DNA of 64,000 bases from Vibrio galatheae (GCF_000967545.1 NZ_JXXV01000018.1:186001-250000), one strand, 5' to 3'. Shown: positions 35,649 to 44,845, counted from the stretch's first letter. The notes: generated from the letters alone by a model not told the origin. Translations and numbers: made by a program.

Positions 35649-37076
35649 CTAATTGGAATGACTAAAACGCACAACAAACGTATTGTTTTCATCGCTGCGT
35701 GGCATTAGCTCTAAGCTGGCGTTATGCAGCGTTGCTATGTCTCTACAGATTGCCATTCCTAGCCCTGCACCATCGCCTCGATCAGATTGCCCGCGGTAAA
35801 ACGCTTCAAATAATCGCTCACGAGTAACGGGAGCAATATCAGGGCCGTTGTCAGAAACTTGAACCTCAATTACGCTATTTTTCTCATGTAAAACGACACG
35901 GATTGCACTGCCTGATCCAGAATATCGGATTGCATTGTCGATCAAGTTTCTAAACAAAACTTCCAGCAGCGCACTGTCACCAAGAAACTTACTGCAGCGG
36001 CCTTCTAAGCAAATGTCTTGATTCTGCTTTAATGCCAAAGGAGCCAAGTCGCCAATCACGCGTTGGAGTAAAACATTGAGATCAACCGAATCAATCGCGC
36101 GCTCAGAAGTTGTCTCCACCTTGGCTAAAGTTAACAGCTGTTGGATTAGCCGATCAGTACGTTCAATTCCGAGCAAAATATTATGCAAGTCTTGCTGTTT
36201 TTGCTCTGGCTCATCAGTAGCAAGCGCATTTTCAACGTTAAGCCTCAAGATGGTGAGCGGCGTTTTTAACTCGTGTGCGGCAGCGCGTGTAAAACGCTTT
36301 TCTCGCTCCCAAGCGAGCTCAAGCTCTTCCAGCAATGTATTGAGGGCATCAACCAGAGGCGCAAGCTCAACAGTATGATCTTTGACATGAATTCGGTCTA
36401 GATGATGGGCGTTTCGCAGCGCGATGGCTGTGCGCAATTGATCAATTGGCCTGAGGTATTTGGCAATTAACCACAATAAAACCGCTAACAGTGCGGGCAA
36501 TAGAAACATCTGTTCAATCGAGGTAGCGAGTGCAATTTCGTTAATGATTTCCTGACGAATCGCATGTTTTTCCGCCACCACAACGTACTCACTTATTCCT
36601 TGCTCGTTGATAAAGGTAAGTTGAAACGTGCGCCACGCTTCCCCTTTTACATCAACGTCAGTGAAACCGCTGTCCTGGGCGGATTTCGACAAAGCTGGTA
36701 AGTCGTCTATCGAGCTCCATAACAGTTCTCCACTACTAAAAAATTGAAACACCAAGTTTTGCTCATAAGGGTGACCATAGACGGTGCCTTCATCATCATT
36801 GGCAGCCAGTTGACGAATGTTATCCATCCAAGCATCAAATTGATGCCGATGGTCAATGATGTCGTTTTGATTTTTAGAGAGTGATACGGCCAATAGTAGC
36901 AGTTTGGCCGACTGTCCTAGACGAGCATCATACACTTCTTCTACTTCATGCTTGGCGGATTGAAAGCTAAAGTAGAGCGAAATCATCAGTAGCACACTGA
37001 CGAGAATGGTCACTGAGAGTGTTAACTGGCGCTTTATTGAGTAAGGCGCTTTACGTTCGAAATTCTCACTTTTCAA
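35649..37076 (-). CDS. QseC/PmrB-type sensor histidine kinase, last gene of the hemolysin-ligase operon
   Basis: 475 residues: membrane segment ~19-37, periplasmic domain ~40-188, membrane segment ~191-206, a short HAMP-like linker, HisKA with H268 in RAAAHELKTPLTI, and HATPase (NLIDNAIRYS, VSDNGPDI, GAGLGMAICRDI). It overlaps the response-regulator gene by 11 bases. As the terminal gene of a seven-gene operon it probably senses the product or need of the pathway encoded upstream (inference). Confidence 0.92.
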   Translation of the reverse strand: MKSENFERKAPYSIKRQLTLSVTILVSVLLMISLYFSFQSAKHEVEEVYDARLGQSAKLLLLAVSLSKNQNDIIDHRHQFDAWMDNIRQLAANDDEGTVYGHPYEQNLVFQFFSSGELLWSSIDDLPALSKSAQDSGFTDVDVKGEAWRTFQLTFINEQGISEYVVVAEKHAIRQEIINEIALATSIEQMFLLPALLAVLLWLIAKYLRPIDQLRTAIALRNAHHLDRIHVKDHTVELAPLVDALNTLLEELELAWEREKRFTRAAAHELKTPLTILRLNVENALATDEPEQKQQDLHNILLGIERTDRLIQQLLTLAKVETTSERAIDSVDLNVLLQRVIGDLAPLALKQNQDICLEGRCSKFLGDSALLEVLFRNLIDNAIRYSGSGSAIRVVLHEKNSVIEVQVSDNGPDIAPVTRERLFEAFYRGQSDRGDGAGLGMAICRDIATLHNASLELMPRSDENNTFVVRFSHSN

Positions 37077-37722
37077 GGATGTACCCTACGCCACGAATGT
37101 TTTTGATCGCAACATCTGGCACCTTTTTGCGTAAATTATGGATGTGCACTTCTATCGCGTTGTCACTTGAGCCTTCATCCCAACCATGCAGTGATTGTTG
37201 CAATTGCTCTTTGCTCTGAACACGACCCGCATTCGTCATCAAACTGGCTAAGATTTTAAACTCATTGCGCGTAAGCTTAAGAGGAGAATCAGCAAAACGG
37301 ATACTCTGCTCGGAAAGAGAAAGACTCAATGACCCAATCACGATGTTTTCATCCGCACTGCCCGATTGACGACGAATTAACACCCGAAGCCGCGCTAACA
37401 ACTCTTCGAGTGCAAAAGGTTTACCCAGATAGTCGTCAGCTCCGCCATCCAAGCCCTGAACTCGATCACGAATATCATCACGCGCGGTTAAAATCATCAC
37501 TGGCAACTCAAACCCTTCACGACGAATGGCTCGCAAGACCTGCAAGCCATCAATGTCCGGAAGCGTCAGGTCAAGGATCACAGCGGTAAACGCCTCTGTT
37601 TTGAGCGCGGTCGTCACTCCGGCGCCTTTTTCTAGCCAATCTACCGTATACCCATGTCGGCTTAGCGACGTTACCATCGACTGCCCTAACAGGGCATCAT
37701 CTTCTACCAGTAATAAACGCAT
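37066..37722 (-). CDS. OmpR/PmrA/QseB-type response regulator
   Basis: 218 residues: receiver (1-115) with acidic pair in LLVEDDA, phospho-acceptor D51 in AVILDLTLPDIDG and the lysine in LGKPFALEE; winged-helix DNA-binding domain (~125-217, LTRNEFKILASLMTNAGRVQ, DNAIEVHIHNLRKKV, IKNIRGVGYIL). PmrA/QseB relatives bind paired CTTAAG half-sites, and such a pair lies upstream of this operon at 42072. Cognate to the overlapping kinase. Confidence 0.93.
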   Translation of the reverse strand: MRLLLVEDDALLGQSMVTSLSRHGYTVDWLEKGAGVTTALKTEAFTAVILDLTLPDIDGLQVLRAIRREGFELPVMILTARDDIRDRVQGLDGGADDYLGKPFALEELLARLRVLIRRQSGSADENIVIGSLSLSLSEQSIRFADSPLKLTRNEFKILASLMTNAGRVQSKEQLQQSLHGWDEGSSDNAIEVHIHNLRKKVPDVAIKNIRGVGYILEK

Positions 37723-37725
37723 GAA

Positions 37726-38361
37726 TTATCTAAGTCTCGCCATTGTTATCTCTATCTCTTTCTTCCGGCCTTCATCCGCTAACTGGCGATTGGCTCTTGG
37801 TGCGGCTTGTAGGGCTTTGGTTAAGTAAGCTTTCGCCTCTTTTTTTCGCCCATCCTGCGCGAGGAAGTCCCCATAAAAGTAGTTAGGATCGATACCTTTA
37901 GGATTGATCTCTAACGCTTTTTTTAACATTTGTTCGGCTTTTTTGTCATCTCCAAAGCCAATTGGCCATCCCGGAACCTTATAATACAAGGAACCTAGAC
38001 TGGTGTATGCCGAACCATTCAAAGTATTTGGCGCACTCTCTATCACTTGCTCCAACAAAGCTTTAGCCTCTTTTGCCAGTGATAACGCGCCTAGTCCACC
38101 TTTTGCGCCTGCCAGTGACGCTTTATTGATCGCCAACCAAACCGTTAGTTCAGGATCGCTTGGGCTCTGTTTAAGATACTGAACGTTTTTATTGATCGCC
38201 GCTTCAAGGCATTGCTGCTGCTCGTCTTCACCGCCACTATTGTACTGACACAGTGCCCACTCTTTTTGCACTGTTTGCAGTTGCAACTCGTTGGCATTGG
38301 CAAGCGATGAACTCAATATGGCTATCCCTAGCGAGATAGTTAAGACTCGTTTCATACTCAT
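37726..38361 (-). CDS. Periplasmic TPR protein
   Basis: 211 residues with a signal peptide (VLTISLGIAILSSSLANA). The mature part is helical with two or three TPR units; KKAEQMLKKALEINPKGIDP-NYFYGDFL is the clearest. The GGLGALSLAKEAKALLEQVI and YYKVPGWPIGFGDDKKAEQM stretches resemble the TatT (TRAP-associated) TPR family. It lies 3 bases from the regulator gene and 13 from the SDR gene. A role as a periplasmic binding or sensor-helper protein is possible; none is proven. Confidence 0.75.
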   Translation of the reverse strand: MSMKRVLTISLGIAILSSSLANANELQLQTVQKEWALCQYNSGGEDEQQQCLEAAINKNVQYLKQSPSDPELTVWLAINKASLAGAKGGLGALSLAKEAKALLEQVIESAPNTLNGSAYTSLGSLYYKVPGWPIGFGDDKKAEQMLKKALEINPKGIDPNYFYGDFLAQDGRKKEAKAYLTKALQAAPRANRQLADEGRKKEIEITMARLR

Positions 38362-38374
38362 TTTTCTTCCCTTA

Positions 38375-39181
38375 CTAAGGACTTATACGATTAACGTATT
38401 GATGAATGGTTTCTTTCTGCTTATTGATAGCGGACGAAACCACGCCGGGTAAAATTTGATTCACACGCGCAAAGAGCTTTTCCGGCCAACCAATCCATTT
38501 AGCACTGATCTCTTTTTCCAACATGGTCTGCACATGCTGTGCGACACATTGCGGTGAATCCGTTGCGTTGCCCAATTTTTGATTCATTTGCGTCACCGCA
38601 CTGCTGTTCAGCGCCGTGTCGGTAGCCCTAGGGGCAAGGTAAAGTACGCGAATACCACTGCCGCTGAGTTCTCGGTCGAGAGATTCTGAAAATCGATGCA
38701 ACCCCGCCTTGGCGGCGCAATACGAGGTATAGCCTGGATAGCCAATAGAGCCAAAGGTTGAGCCTATGTTTAATATTACGCCCGGTTGGGAGAGCGAACC
38801 GATCAATGTTTGACAAACCATTATTGGCGCAAGCAGATTGAGGCTGATTTCTTGCTCGATTTGTTGTGGCGATTTACTGTTCAGTAACGCGAATTCATTG
38901 CAGCCTGCGCTGTTAATCACAGCATTGATTCTAACGCGTTCGACAATCGCACGTTTGGCGTATTCGTTGATGGCGGCAATGCCAAGCGGCGAAGTGATAT
39001 CCGCGACTAAGATCTGATGCTGCTGACTGTGTTCAAGTGATGCTTTCAACGATTGCAAAACATCTTCGCTGCGCCCCACTAACGTGAGCCTCGCCCCTGC
39101 TTGAGCGAGCTGAGTTGCTATCGCGCGTCCTATCCCACCCGACGCACCCGTCAGCATAATATGGCTGTGTTCAATTTTCAT
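38375..39181 (-). CDS. Short-chain dehydrogenase/reductase
   Basis: 268 residues. The Rossmann motif TGASGGIG is at 11-18, NSAG at 90-93, catalytic S141, and Y154-x-x-x-K158 (YCAAK). This is a complete classical SDR, likely NADP(H)-dependent from LVGRSED after strand 2. The C-terminal extension (WPEKLFARVNQILPGVVSSA) is typical of membrane-associated lipid-type SDRs. It is eight bases after the oxidase gene in the same operon, so an acyl- or keto-intermediate substrate is likely (inference). Confidence 0.88.
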   Translation of the reverse strand: MKIEHSHIMLTGASGGIGRAIATQLAQAGARLTLVGRSEDVLQSLKASLEHSQQHQILVADITSPLGIAAINEYAKRAIVERVRINAVINSAGCNEFALLNSKSPQQIEQEISLNLLAPIMVCQTLIGSLSQPGVILNIGSTFGSIGYPGYTSYCAAKAGLHRFSESLDRELSGSGIRVLYLAPRATDTALNSSAVTQMNQKLGNATDSPQCVAQHVQTMLEKEISAKWIGWPEKLFARVNQILPGVVSSAINKQKETIHQYVNRISP

Positions 39182-39189
39182 CTTTCACC

Positions 39190-39873
39190 TCATGCCGCTT
39201 GTTGGGTGGTTTGCACAGGTAAAGCACGCAGCATCTGCCCATATAAGTCAAACACCATGTTAGCTGAGTCAATAATCACCTGCTGATCCCTTGGGTCAGT
39301 GATCTTATTCATCAACTGCTCAAAGAACTGCAAATGTGATTGATCTAAGACGCTATGGGAGACGAGATAAGTCATCGCTTCTGCCGGCAGTTCTAAACGC
39401 GTCTGGATGATTTGCGCCATTTGTCCACCGATACCCACGCTGGTACCTTCAAGCACCCAAACCATACCAAACAGCGCTAAAGGGTTTTGACGGTCGATGT
39501 TGTGATAGAGATAAGCCACCATAAGCTCAATAGCTTGTCCAACACATCCTTGACCAATGTTATTGCGCACCTGCTCGGCATCAGCGCCGCAAGCTTTGAT
39601 ATCATTAAGAATCCACTCTTGGTGACCTTTCTCTTCCTCAATGTATTCGGCCAGTGCTTCTCGTACCCACTCATACTCAGCAGATAACCGACCACCACAG
39701 GCCATCAATAGCGGCACGGTATGTTTAACGTGGTGGTAAGCCTGAGTAAGAAACGCAACATACATTTCTTTATCAATGTTTCCGCGCTGAACTTCTGCAA
39801 TCACAGGGGCATTGAGCATCGCCTGCTGAGCCTTGGCCGTATGGTGTTGTAGCTGACTAAAAAAAGTGTTCAT
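39190..39873 (-). CDS. Heme-oxygenase-like diiron oxidase (TenA/UndA-type iron-containing redox enzyme)
   Basis: 227 helical residues with a metal-ligand pattern of the HDO superfamily: E81-x-x-H84 (EEKGHQEW), E142 (WVLEGTS), H173 and D177-x-x-H180 (LDQSHLQFF). Members such as UndA (1-undecene from lauric acid) and BesC oxidise unactivated acids using O2. Length fits. It lies between a ligase and an SDR with 10- and 8-base gaps. A fatty or amino acid substrate is inferred. Confidence 0.8.
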   Translation of the reverse strand: MNTFFSQLQHHTAKAQQAMLNAPVIAEVQRGNIDKEMYVAFLTQAYHHVKHTVPLLMACGGRLSAEYEWVREALAEYIEEEKGHQEWILNDIKACGADAEQVRNNIGQGCVGQAIELMVAYLYHNIDRQNPLALFGMVWVLEGTSVGIGGQMAQIIQTRLELPAEAMTYLVSHSVLDQSHLQFFEQLMNKITDPRDQQVIIDSANMVFDLYGQMLRALPVQTTQQAA

Positions 39874-39883
39874 ATTCTTCTCC

Positions 39884-41401
39884 TTAAGAGGCTAATAGCT
39901 GCTGCGCAGCAATATCAATTCGTGTCACTGACTGACCATCAAGCAGCATTTCGACCTGATTGTTTGCCAACAGCTGGGTCGCATCGCGCTCAAGTTGATT
40001 GCGTCTAATTTTGCCGTTGGCGGTAAACCATTGGGTTACCTGACTGATATTCTCAAATACCAATAGACGGCCAATACGGGCGTAATCAGGAAGCAAAGCA
40101 TTAAGCGCAGTCACTTTTTGCGCTAAATCTGGCTGTTGCTGCGTAATCGCACACAGTGTGTGTTGGTCATTACCAATGACAAAAAACGGTACATTGGGTA
40201 AAAAAGCGACCGCTTCGGATTCCACCCACTCAGGTGACACATTACGTCCATACGCAGTCACAATAAGATTCTTCTTTCGTCCTAACAGGGTGACAAAACC
40301 TTGCGCGTCGATTTCAGCTAAATCCCCCGTCGCTAGCCATTCGCTCGTAAACGCTGCGCCTAAGTAACCCAGCGCACTGTTGCCTTTCACTTCCAGTTCG
40401 CCGTCTTTAGCAATTCGGACATTTAGGTGAGGTAGCACTCGCCCACTCGATCCCGCTTTATGTGCCTTGGGCGTATTAAGACACACCACGGAGCCGCATT
40501 CTGAAAGGCCATACCCTTCATAAGCGGCTATGCCAAGTTGCTGCGCCGCTTCAATCAGAGAAGCAGAGACGCGCGCGCCACCGACAGCAACATACTTCAA
40601 TGTCTCGGCTAAACTCGGTTGCTGTTTTACCACTGAGATAAGGGCCAATAACAACGCGGGAGTGAGTACTAGGCTTTGTGGATGATACTGTTCAAGCGCG
40701 TTAGCAAAGCGCTTTACATCGAACTGATTTGAGCCCATCAGCCCCGTTTGCTCACCTGAAACCACATAAGAGGTGACACCCAACAGCAGAGGGACGTAAA
40801 CACCGGTGATATTTTCCAGCAAAGTTGATAACGGCAAGACAATAAGGTGACGCGTCGCTTCTCCACAAACACTCGTCGCTAACGACTGAGCCACTCGACA
40901 CACGTTATCTTGACTTAAACACACACCTTTCGGCGCGCCTGTCGAGCCCGAGGTAAAAGTGATTTTCTGTGTTCCTGGTAAATAACTCGCACTTTGCGCC
41001 ATGTTGTGGGCATAAACCGCCAATCCCGCAATTGTCTCGATTCGCTCTCCAACATAATCCCCCTCATTCACTGACCATTCGCCCACCAGTGCATCGACCG
41101 CGGAACTGTGCAAGATATGCTCAACCTGCGAAGCAGAAAAAAAGGTCGGAATCGGAACCACCACTACATTGAGATACATCGCGGCCAAATCGACCACAAC
41201 CCACCCTAGGCTGTTGTCTGCGCGCAGAGCAATCGCTTGTGCCTGCATCGCTTGCAGTTGATGCGCGGTATAATGAATACAATCCACAAGTTCTTTGTAG
41301 GTCACAGGTAAAGGCTCGCCGCTAAGGCCAGAGCCGACAAAGGCAATATTGTCCGGCGTCTCGCGTGCCCACTTTTCTATAGCATTTAATATGGCGTTCA
41401 T
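39884..41401 (-). CDS. AMP-forming acyl ligase (ANL superfamily)
   Basis: 505 residues. P-loop ITFTSGSTGAPKGV at 147-160, YEGYGLSECGSV (A5-type) and ATGDLAEIDAQGFVTLLGR (A7/A8) are intact; the A10 lysine lies in the final segment FTANGKIRRNQL. It adenylates a carboxylic acid and transfers it to CoA or a carrier; no acyl-carrier protein gene is in the operon. Between the hemolysin-family gene (11-base gap) and the diiron oxidase (10-base gap). Confidence 0.88.
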   Translation of the reverse strand: MNAILNAIEKWARETPDNIAFVGSGLSGEPLPVTYKELVDCIHYTAHQLQAMQAQAIALRADNSLGWVVVDLAAMYLNVVVVPIPTFFSASQVEHILHSSAVDALVGEWSVNEGDYVGERIETIAGLAVYAHNMAQSASYLPGTQKITFTSGSTGAPKGVCLSQDNVCRVAQSLATSVCGEATRHLIVLPLSTLLENITGVYVPLLLGVTSYVVSGEQTGLMGSNQFDVKRFANALEQYHPQSLVLTPALLLALISVVKQQPSLAETLKYVAVGGARVSASLIEAAQQLGIAAYEGYGLSECGSVVCLNTPKAHKAGSSGRVLPHLNVRIAKDGELEVKGNSALGYLGAAFTSEWLATGDLAEIDAQGFVTLLGRKKNLIVTAYGRNVSPEWVESEAVAFLPNVPFFVIGNDQHTLCAITQQQPDLAQKVTALNALLPDYARIGRLLVFENISQVTQWFTANGKIRRNQLERDATQLLANNQVEMLLDGQSVTRIDIAAQQLLAS

Positions 41402-41412
41402 GGTGCGCTCTC

Positions 41413-42030
41413 CTATGCCTGCTTGCGACGGTTTTGCTGAATTAGGCGCAGACGCTGCAAGCCTTTAATAAGATTTCCGGCATAAACCTTGGGCTGATAC
41501 TCGTAGTAAGTACCCCAAGTTTTCTGTGCATCGACCACTTTGTTGGCATCCGCACATGTGATTAAACGCGGCTCTAGCCCAAGGCGTGACATCAGTGCGA
41601 ACAGAGGATCCGTCGCGGTAAAAATGCACCATTCGAAGCCATTTTCGGCCAAACACTCAGCAATCAAATAAAAATGCAGTGGTGACATTCCCTTGGCAAA
41701 CGACGCCAAATGTCCAAACTCAACTAAGTTATTGCGCTCAACGGATTGCTCAAACAACTGGGAGATCATTTCATGTGCTGGCGCATCAAGGTACTGCTCA
41801 AGGAACAAAGGCTCATCGGCAGCAATACGAAAACCGCACACCGACGCAATCTCATCGTTATCGAGCAAGGTAAGATAGGCGGGCATATACACTTTAAGGT
41901 CAGCACTAAACGCTTGTTGGTAGCGCTCTGAAACGTGATCAACAACGTCATGCCATAAGCCGTGTGACGGGTGAACAATATCGAGCTGAAAATCTGTTGG
42001 TAAAGCTTGAGTTTGAGGTTTCATTCGCAT
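41413..42030 (-). CDS. Thermostable hemolysin (delta-VPH) family protein, GNAT-like
   Basis: About 205 residues; ATG at 42030 follows AGGATTAGGTG, and a second in-frame ATG at 42024 is possible. Family segments: RYQQAFSADLKVYMPAYLTL, VCGFRIAADEPLFLEQYLDA, RNNLVEFGHLASFAKGMSPL, FTATDPLFALMSRLGLEP and WGTYYEYQPKVYAG. The family was named from a V. parahaemolyticus hemolysin, but its pattern resembles acyltransferases of the GNAT/autoinducer-synthase fold. No signal peptide. As first gene of an acyl-processing operon, an acyltransferase role is more likely than direct lysis (inference). Confidence 0.85.
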   Translation of the reverse strand: MRMKPQTQALPTDFQLDIVHPSHGLWHDVVDHVSERYQQAFSADLKVYMPAYLTLLDNDEIASVCGFRIAADEPLFLEQYLDAPAHEMISQLFEQSVERNNLVEFGHLASFAKGMSPLHFYLIAECLAENGFEWCIFTATDPLFALMSRLGLEPRLITCADANKVVDAQKTWGTYYEYQPKVYAGNLIKGLQRLRLIQQNRRKQA

Positions 42031-42071
42031 CACCTAATCCTGATTCGTTATCAGTAAGATAAATCGCGAAA

Positions 42072-42088
42072 CTTAAGAAACCCTTAAG
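42072..42088 (-). promoter_or_regulatory. PmrA/QseB-type direct-repeat box upstream of the hemolysin-ligase operon
   Basis: Two CTTAAG half-sites (42072-42077 and 42083-42088) are separated by exactly 5 bp, matching the YTTAAK-N5-YTTAAK PmrA consensus. It is ~40 bp before the first gene, with a TATCTT -10-like element about 12 bp downstream. The cognate regulator is probably the one encoded in this operon. Confidence 0.7.
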
Positions 42089-42110
42089 GTAGGGAAATTT
42101 GCAAGAATTG

Positions 42111-42142
42111 AAACTGCTCGGGCAATTTTCCGAGCAGTTTTA
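42111..42142 (-). terminator. Terminator between the aldolase gene and the hemolysin-ligase operon
   Basis: AAACTGCTCGG and CCGAGCAGTTT form a perfect 11-bp stem with an 8-nt loop. Minus-strand transcription of the upstream gene (42148-43218) would end here; its T-run is short. Confidence 0.7.
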
Positions 42143-42147
42143 GTTCG

Positions 42148-43218
42148 TTAGGCCGTCGTGAGTTCAGTAAAAAAGCTTCTTAACTCTTCGTCGCTCAGGT
42201 TGAGTAAGTTGTCACCCACATACCATTCAACCACCGACTGATTAGGATGCCCCGTCACTTGAGGGTTACCGAACCAAATGCCTTTTTCTGTCGCAAACGC
42301 TTGCTGCAACTCTTTTGCTTCATCACAACTAAAAGGAAGAATAAGGTGTAACATGTTGGACTGTGGTGTTGGCGGATTCACTGCCAGCGTCGGAAACTCT
42401 TCAATGATCTGATACACCTGCTTTGTGCGCTCAAATAACTGTGGCAATCTTGCTAGTCTTTGATCAAATTGCATGGCTGCAGAGACGATGTAAGGTGTTC
42501 TATGATAAAGATTGCCACCTTGGCGTTTCATCCACATTGCTGCCAGATCGATAAACGCTCGTGAGCCCAATAACATCGACCCACCTAATCCGTTGACGCC
42601 CTTGTACAATGACACATACGTTGTATCAAAGCCTTGCGCAATTTGGTGATACTCTTTTTGGTAATAAGCCGCGGCTTCCCACAACCGAGCCCCATCCATA
42701 TGCAGGTGAATCTCTTGTTCTGCACAATAGGACTTGATCTCTTCCAGCTCATCCCAAGACGGTAATTGACCCCCAATTTCTCGCATCGGCAGTTCATAAA
42801 GTACCGCCGCAATCTCATCTGGCCATGCTTGGAGGTCTTCGAGTTTCCAAGTCTGATAGGGGTCGCCGATCGGCAAAATATTGAAGCGATTCTGCAGTTG
42901 GTAGCCTTGTCTTTCATGAACATAAACATGGCTAGATGGGTGCATAGCAACGATTGGATTGCGTTTTTGTTTCGTCACCAACTCAAGTACCGTCGGCTGA
43001 GTCATCGTACCCGTAACAACAAAAAGCCCAGCTTCATAACCAAGCAAGTCTGCAATTTTTTGTTCGAATGCCTGTATGGTCTCGCCTTCACCATAAACAT
43101 CATGATTGACATGGTTGTCTTCACACCACTGTGCCATTTGTCTGAAATGCTCCGCTGGCGAATCTTCTTTATTACCGGGTAAATGGGTATGACAAAGCTG
43201 CTTGAGGTGAGCACTCAT
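42148..43218 (-). CDS. Threonine aldolase / beta-eliminating lyase family PLP enzyme
   Basis: 356 residues of fold-type I PLP enzyme: HDVYGEGETIQAFEQKIADL, LFVVTGTMTQPTVLEL, SSHVYVHERQGYQLQN, HLHMDGARLWEAAAYY and the PLP lysine in SLYKGVNGLGGSML. This is the low-specificity threonine aldolase (LtaE) family: L-threonine to glycine and acetaldehyde. It is somewhat divergent from E. coli LtaE, so a different beta-hydroxy amino acid is possible. Confidence 0.85.
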   Translation of the reverse strand: MSAHLKQLCHTHLPGNKEDSPAEHFRQMAQWCEDNHVNHDVYGEGETIQAFEQKIADLLGYEAGLFVVTGTMTQPTVLELVTKQKRNPIVAMHPSSHVYVHERQGYQLQNRFNILPIGDPYQTWKLEDLQAWPDEIAAVLYELPMREIGGQLPSWDELEEIKSYCAEQEIHLHMDGARLWEAAAYYQKEYHQIAQGFDTTYVSLYKGVNGLGGSMLLGSRAFIDLAAMWMKRQGGNLYHRTPYIVSAAMQFDQRLARLPQLFERTKQVYQIIEEFPTLAVNPPTPQSNMLHLILPFSCDEAKELQQAFATEKGIWFGNPQVTGHPNQSVVEWYVGDNLLNLSDEELRSFFTELTTA

Positions 43219-43312
43219 ATTTCTATCCTTTGATGTTATTTCGTCTAATGTAACTTGTTCTTACTTAAGCGTAAATACATTCAATTACACGACTTCAGCA
43301 CGGCTGTTTGCG

Positions 43313-43930
43313 CTAAATCGCACTCAACTCAGACACAATTTGACGCACTACGGGCAGGACAGAAATGACCAACAACGTTGACATAGTCAGGTTAAATACG
43401 CGCAAATAGGTGGCGTTGGCTAGGTATTGGCGAAGCAGCGAGCCAAACATCAGCCATATCCCAACACACGGAAATGAAACGACAAAAAACGTCATCGCTA
43501 TGGTCAGGTTCTGCGAGGTGTAAGCATCCCCTATGGTGGTAAACGCGGAAATAGCACCAATGGCAACCACCCAAGCTTTCGCGTTAATCCATTGAAACAA
43601 CGCGCCTTTTACAAAACCAAACGGCTTGGCCTTTTCCCCACCAAATGAAACTTCACCTGAGCGAGCGATTTGCCATGCAAGATAGAGTAAATACAAGGTA
43701 CCTAACGACTTAATCAGCAAATCAAGCTGCGGAAAGAGACTGAAGATCTGACCGAATCCGAGACCAACCAGCAGCAACATGATGGTAAAGCCAATACAAA
43801 TGCCCAGCAGCAATGGTAAGGTTCGGCGAACACCAAAATTCACCCCTGACGTCATCACCATAATGTTGTTTGGCCCCGGCGTGACCGATGAAGAAATCGC
43901 AAACAAGGCGACAGACAGTAGATATTCCAC
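43313..43930 (-). CDS. LysE/RhtB-family exporter
   Basis: 205 residues, six membrane segments. N-terminal SSSVTPGPNNIMVMTSGVNF is the LysE signature (TPGPN), and FQWINAKAWVVAIGAISAF matches the conserved fifth-segment region. Likely exports an amino acid or a related metabolite. Lone gene, divergent from a second exporter of the same superfamily at 44219. Confidence 0.88.
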   Translation of the reverse strand: MEYLLSVALFAISSSVTPGPNNIMVMTSGVNFGVRRTLPLLLGICIGFTIMLLLVGLGFGQIFSLFPQLDLLIKSLGTLYLLYLAWQIARSGEVSFGGEKAKPFGFVKGALFQWINAKAWVVAIGAISAFTTIGDAYTSQNLTIAMTFFVVSFPCVGIWLMFGSLLRQYLANATYLRVFNLTMSTLLVISVLPVVRQIVSELSAI

Positions 43931-44218
43931 AACAAATTCCTTTCTGCTCTGGCTGACAGGATGTAGAGCTAGATTCTCAATCAGACGATATATTGAACAA
44001 TGATTTATATATGCAATATCAATCTATCGCAATAACAAATCTCACTCGGTCACAAAACCGTTGTGCCCTGTTGGTATCAAAATATCGCGAGTGGAACCTT
44101 AGATATATAGAGATAAGGGCTCTGCCGCTGCACAATCTTAGTACCAACAATAGTCATTTTCATTTTCGGCAAACGGTGTTAGTGTGCAGAAAATCAATGA
44201 CAACTGGAGTGCCGGTTT

Positions 44219-44845
44219 ATGAGTGTCGAAAGCGCCGTTACCTTTTTTATCGCTATGTTTATTTTCAGCATCACTCCCGGCCCTGGTGTATTCGCTATTA
44301 TTGCCAGAGCGATAGTTTCTGGCGCGCGAAACTGCATCGCTCTATCTGCCGGAATGGTTGTCAGCGATGTGATCTATTTTCTACTCGCGTGTTTTGGTCT
44401 TGCGGCTATCGCAGAAAACTGGGCAACGCTTTTTATCGCTATCCGCTACATAGGCGCGGCTTATCTGATTTATCTTGGCTATAAAATGATTAAATCGCTC
44501 CCACAAGCGACGGATGCTTTGGAACAAAACACCGCGGTCAATAAGCAGTCTATTTTAGCGGGTTTTGTGCAAGGCTTTCTGATTTCAGCCTCGAACCCGA
44601 AAGTGATTTTGTTCTACATTTCATTTTTGCCGACATTTATGGATTTGACCTCGTTGAGCCACCAAGATATTGCGCTTGCGGTAGGGCTGACCATGGTGGC
44701 CTTAATGACAGGTATCATGAGTGTCGCATTTGGTGCAGGTAAGCTGGCAAAAGTCATCAAAACACCGAAAGCCCAGCAAAGGATGAATCGAGGCGCCGGA
44801 AGTATTATGATCGCCGCCGGTACGTATTTAGCCGTCAATAAGTAA
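44219..44845 (+). CDS. LysE/RhtB-family exporter
   Basis: 208 residues; SITPGPGVFAIIARAIVSGA replaces TPGPN with TPGPG, and the NPKVILFYISFLP motif is intact. Six membrane helices are predicted. It is 62 bases upstream of a DMT-family transporter gene on the same strand. The 288-bp region before it (43931-44218) has no evident gene or operator. Confidence 0.88.
   Translation: MSVESAVTFFIAMFIFSITPGPGVFAIIARAIVSGARNCIALSAGMVVSDVIYFLLACFGLAAIAENWATLFIAIRYIGAAYLIYLGYKMIKSLPQATDALEQNTAVNKQSILAGFVQGFLISASNPKVILFYISFLPTFMDLTSLSHQDIALAVGLTMVALMTGIMSVAFGAGKLAKVIKTPKAQQRMNRGAGSIMIAAGTYLAVNK

Noticed and set aside
43993..44484. 163-codon plus-strand open frame overlapping the LysE-family gene start
   Set aside because: Arg/Tyr/Cys-rich translation without family features; the overlapping LysE frame carries the conserved TPGPG signature.
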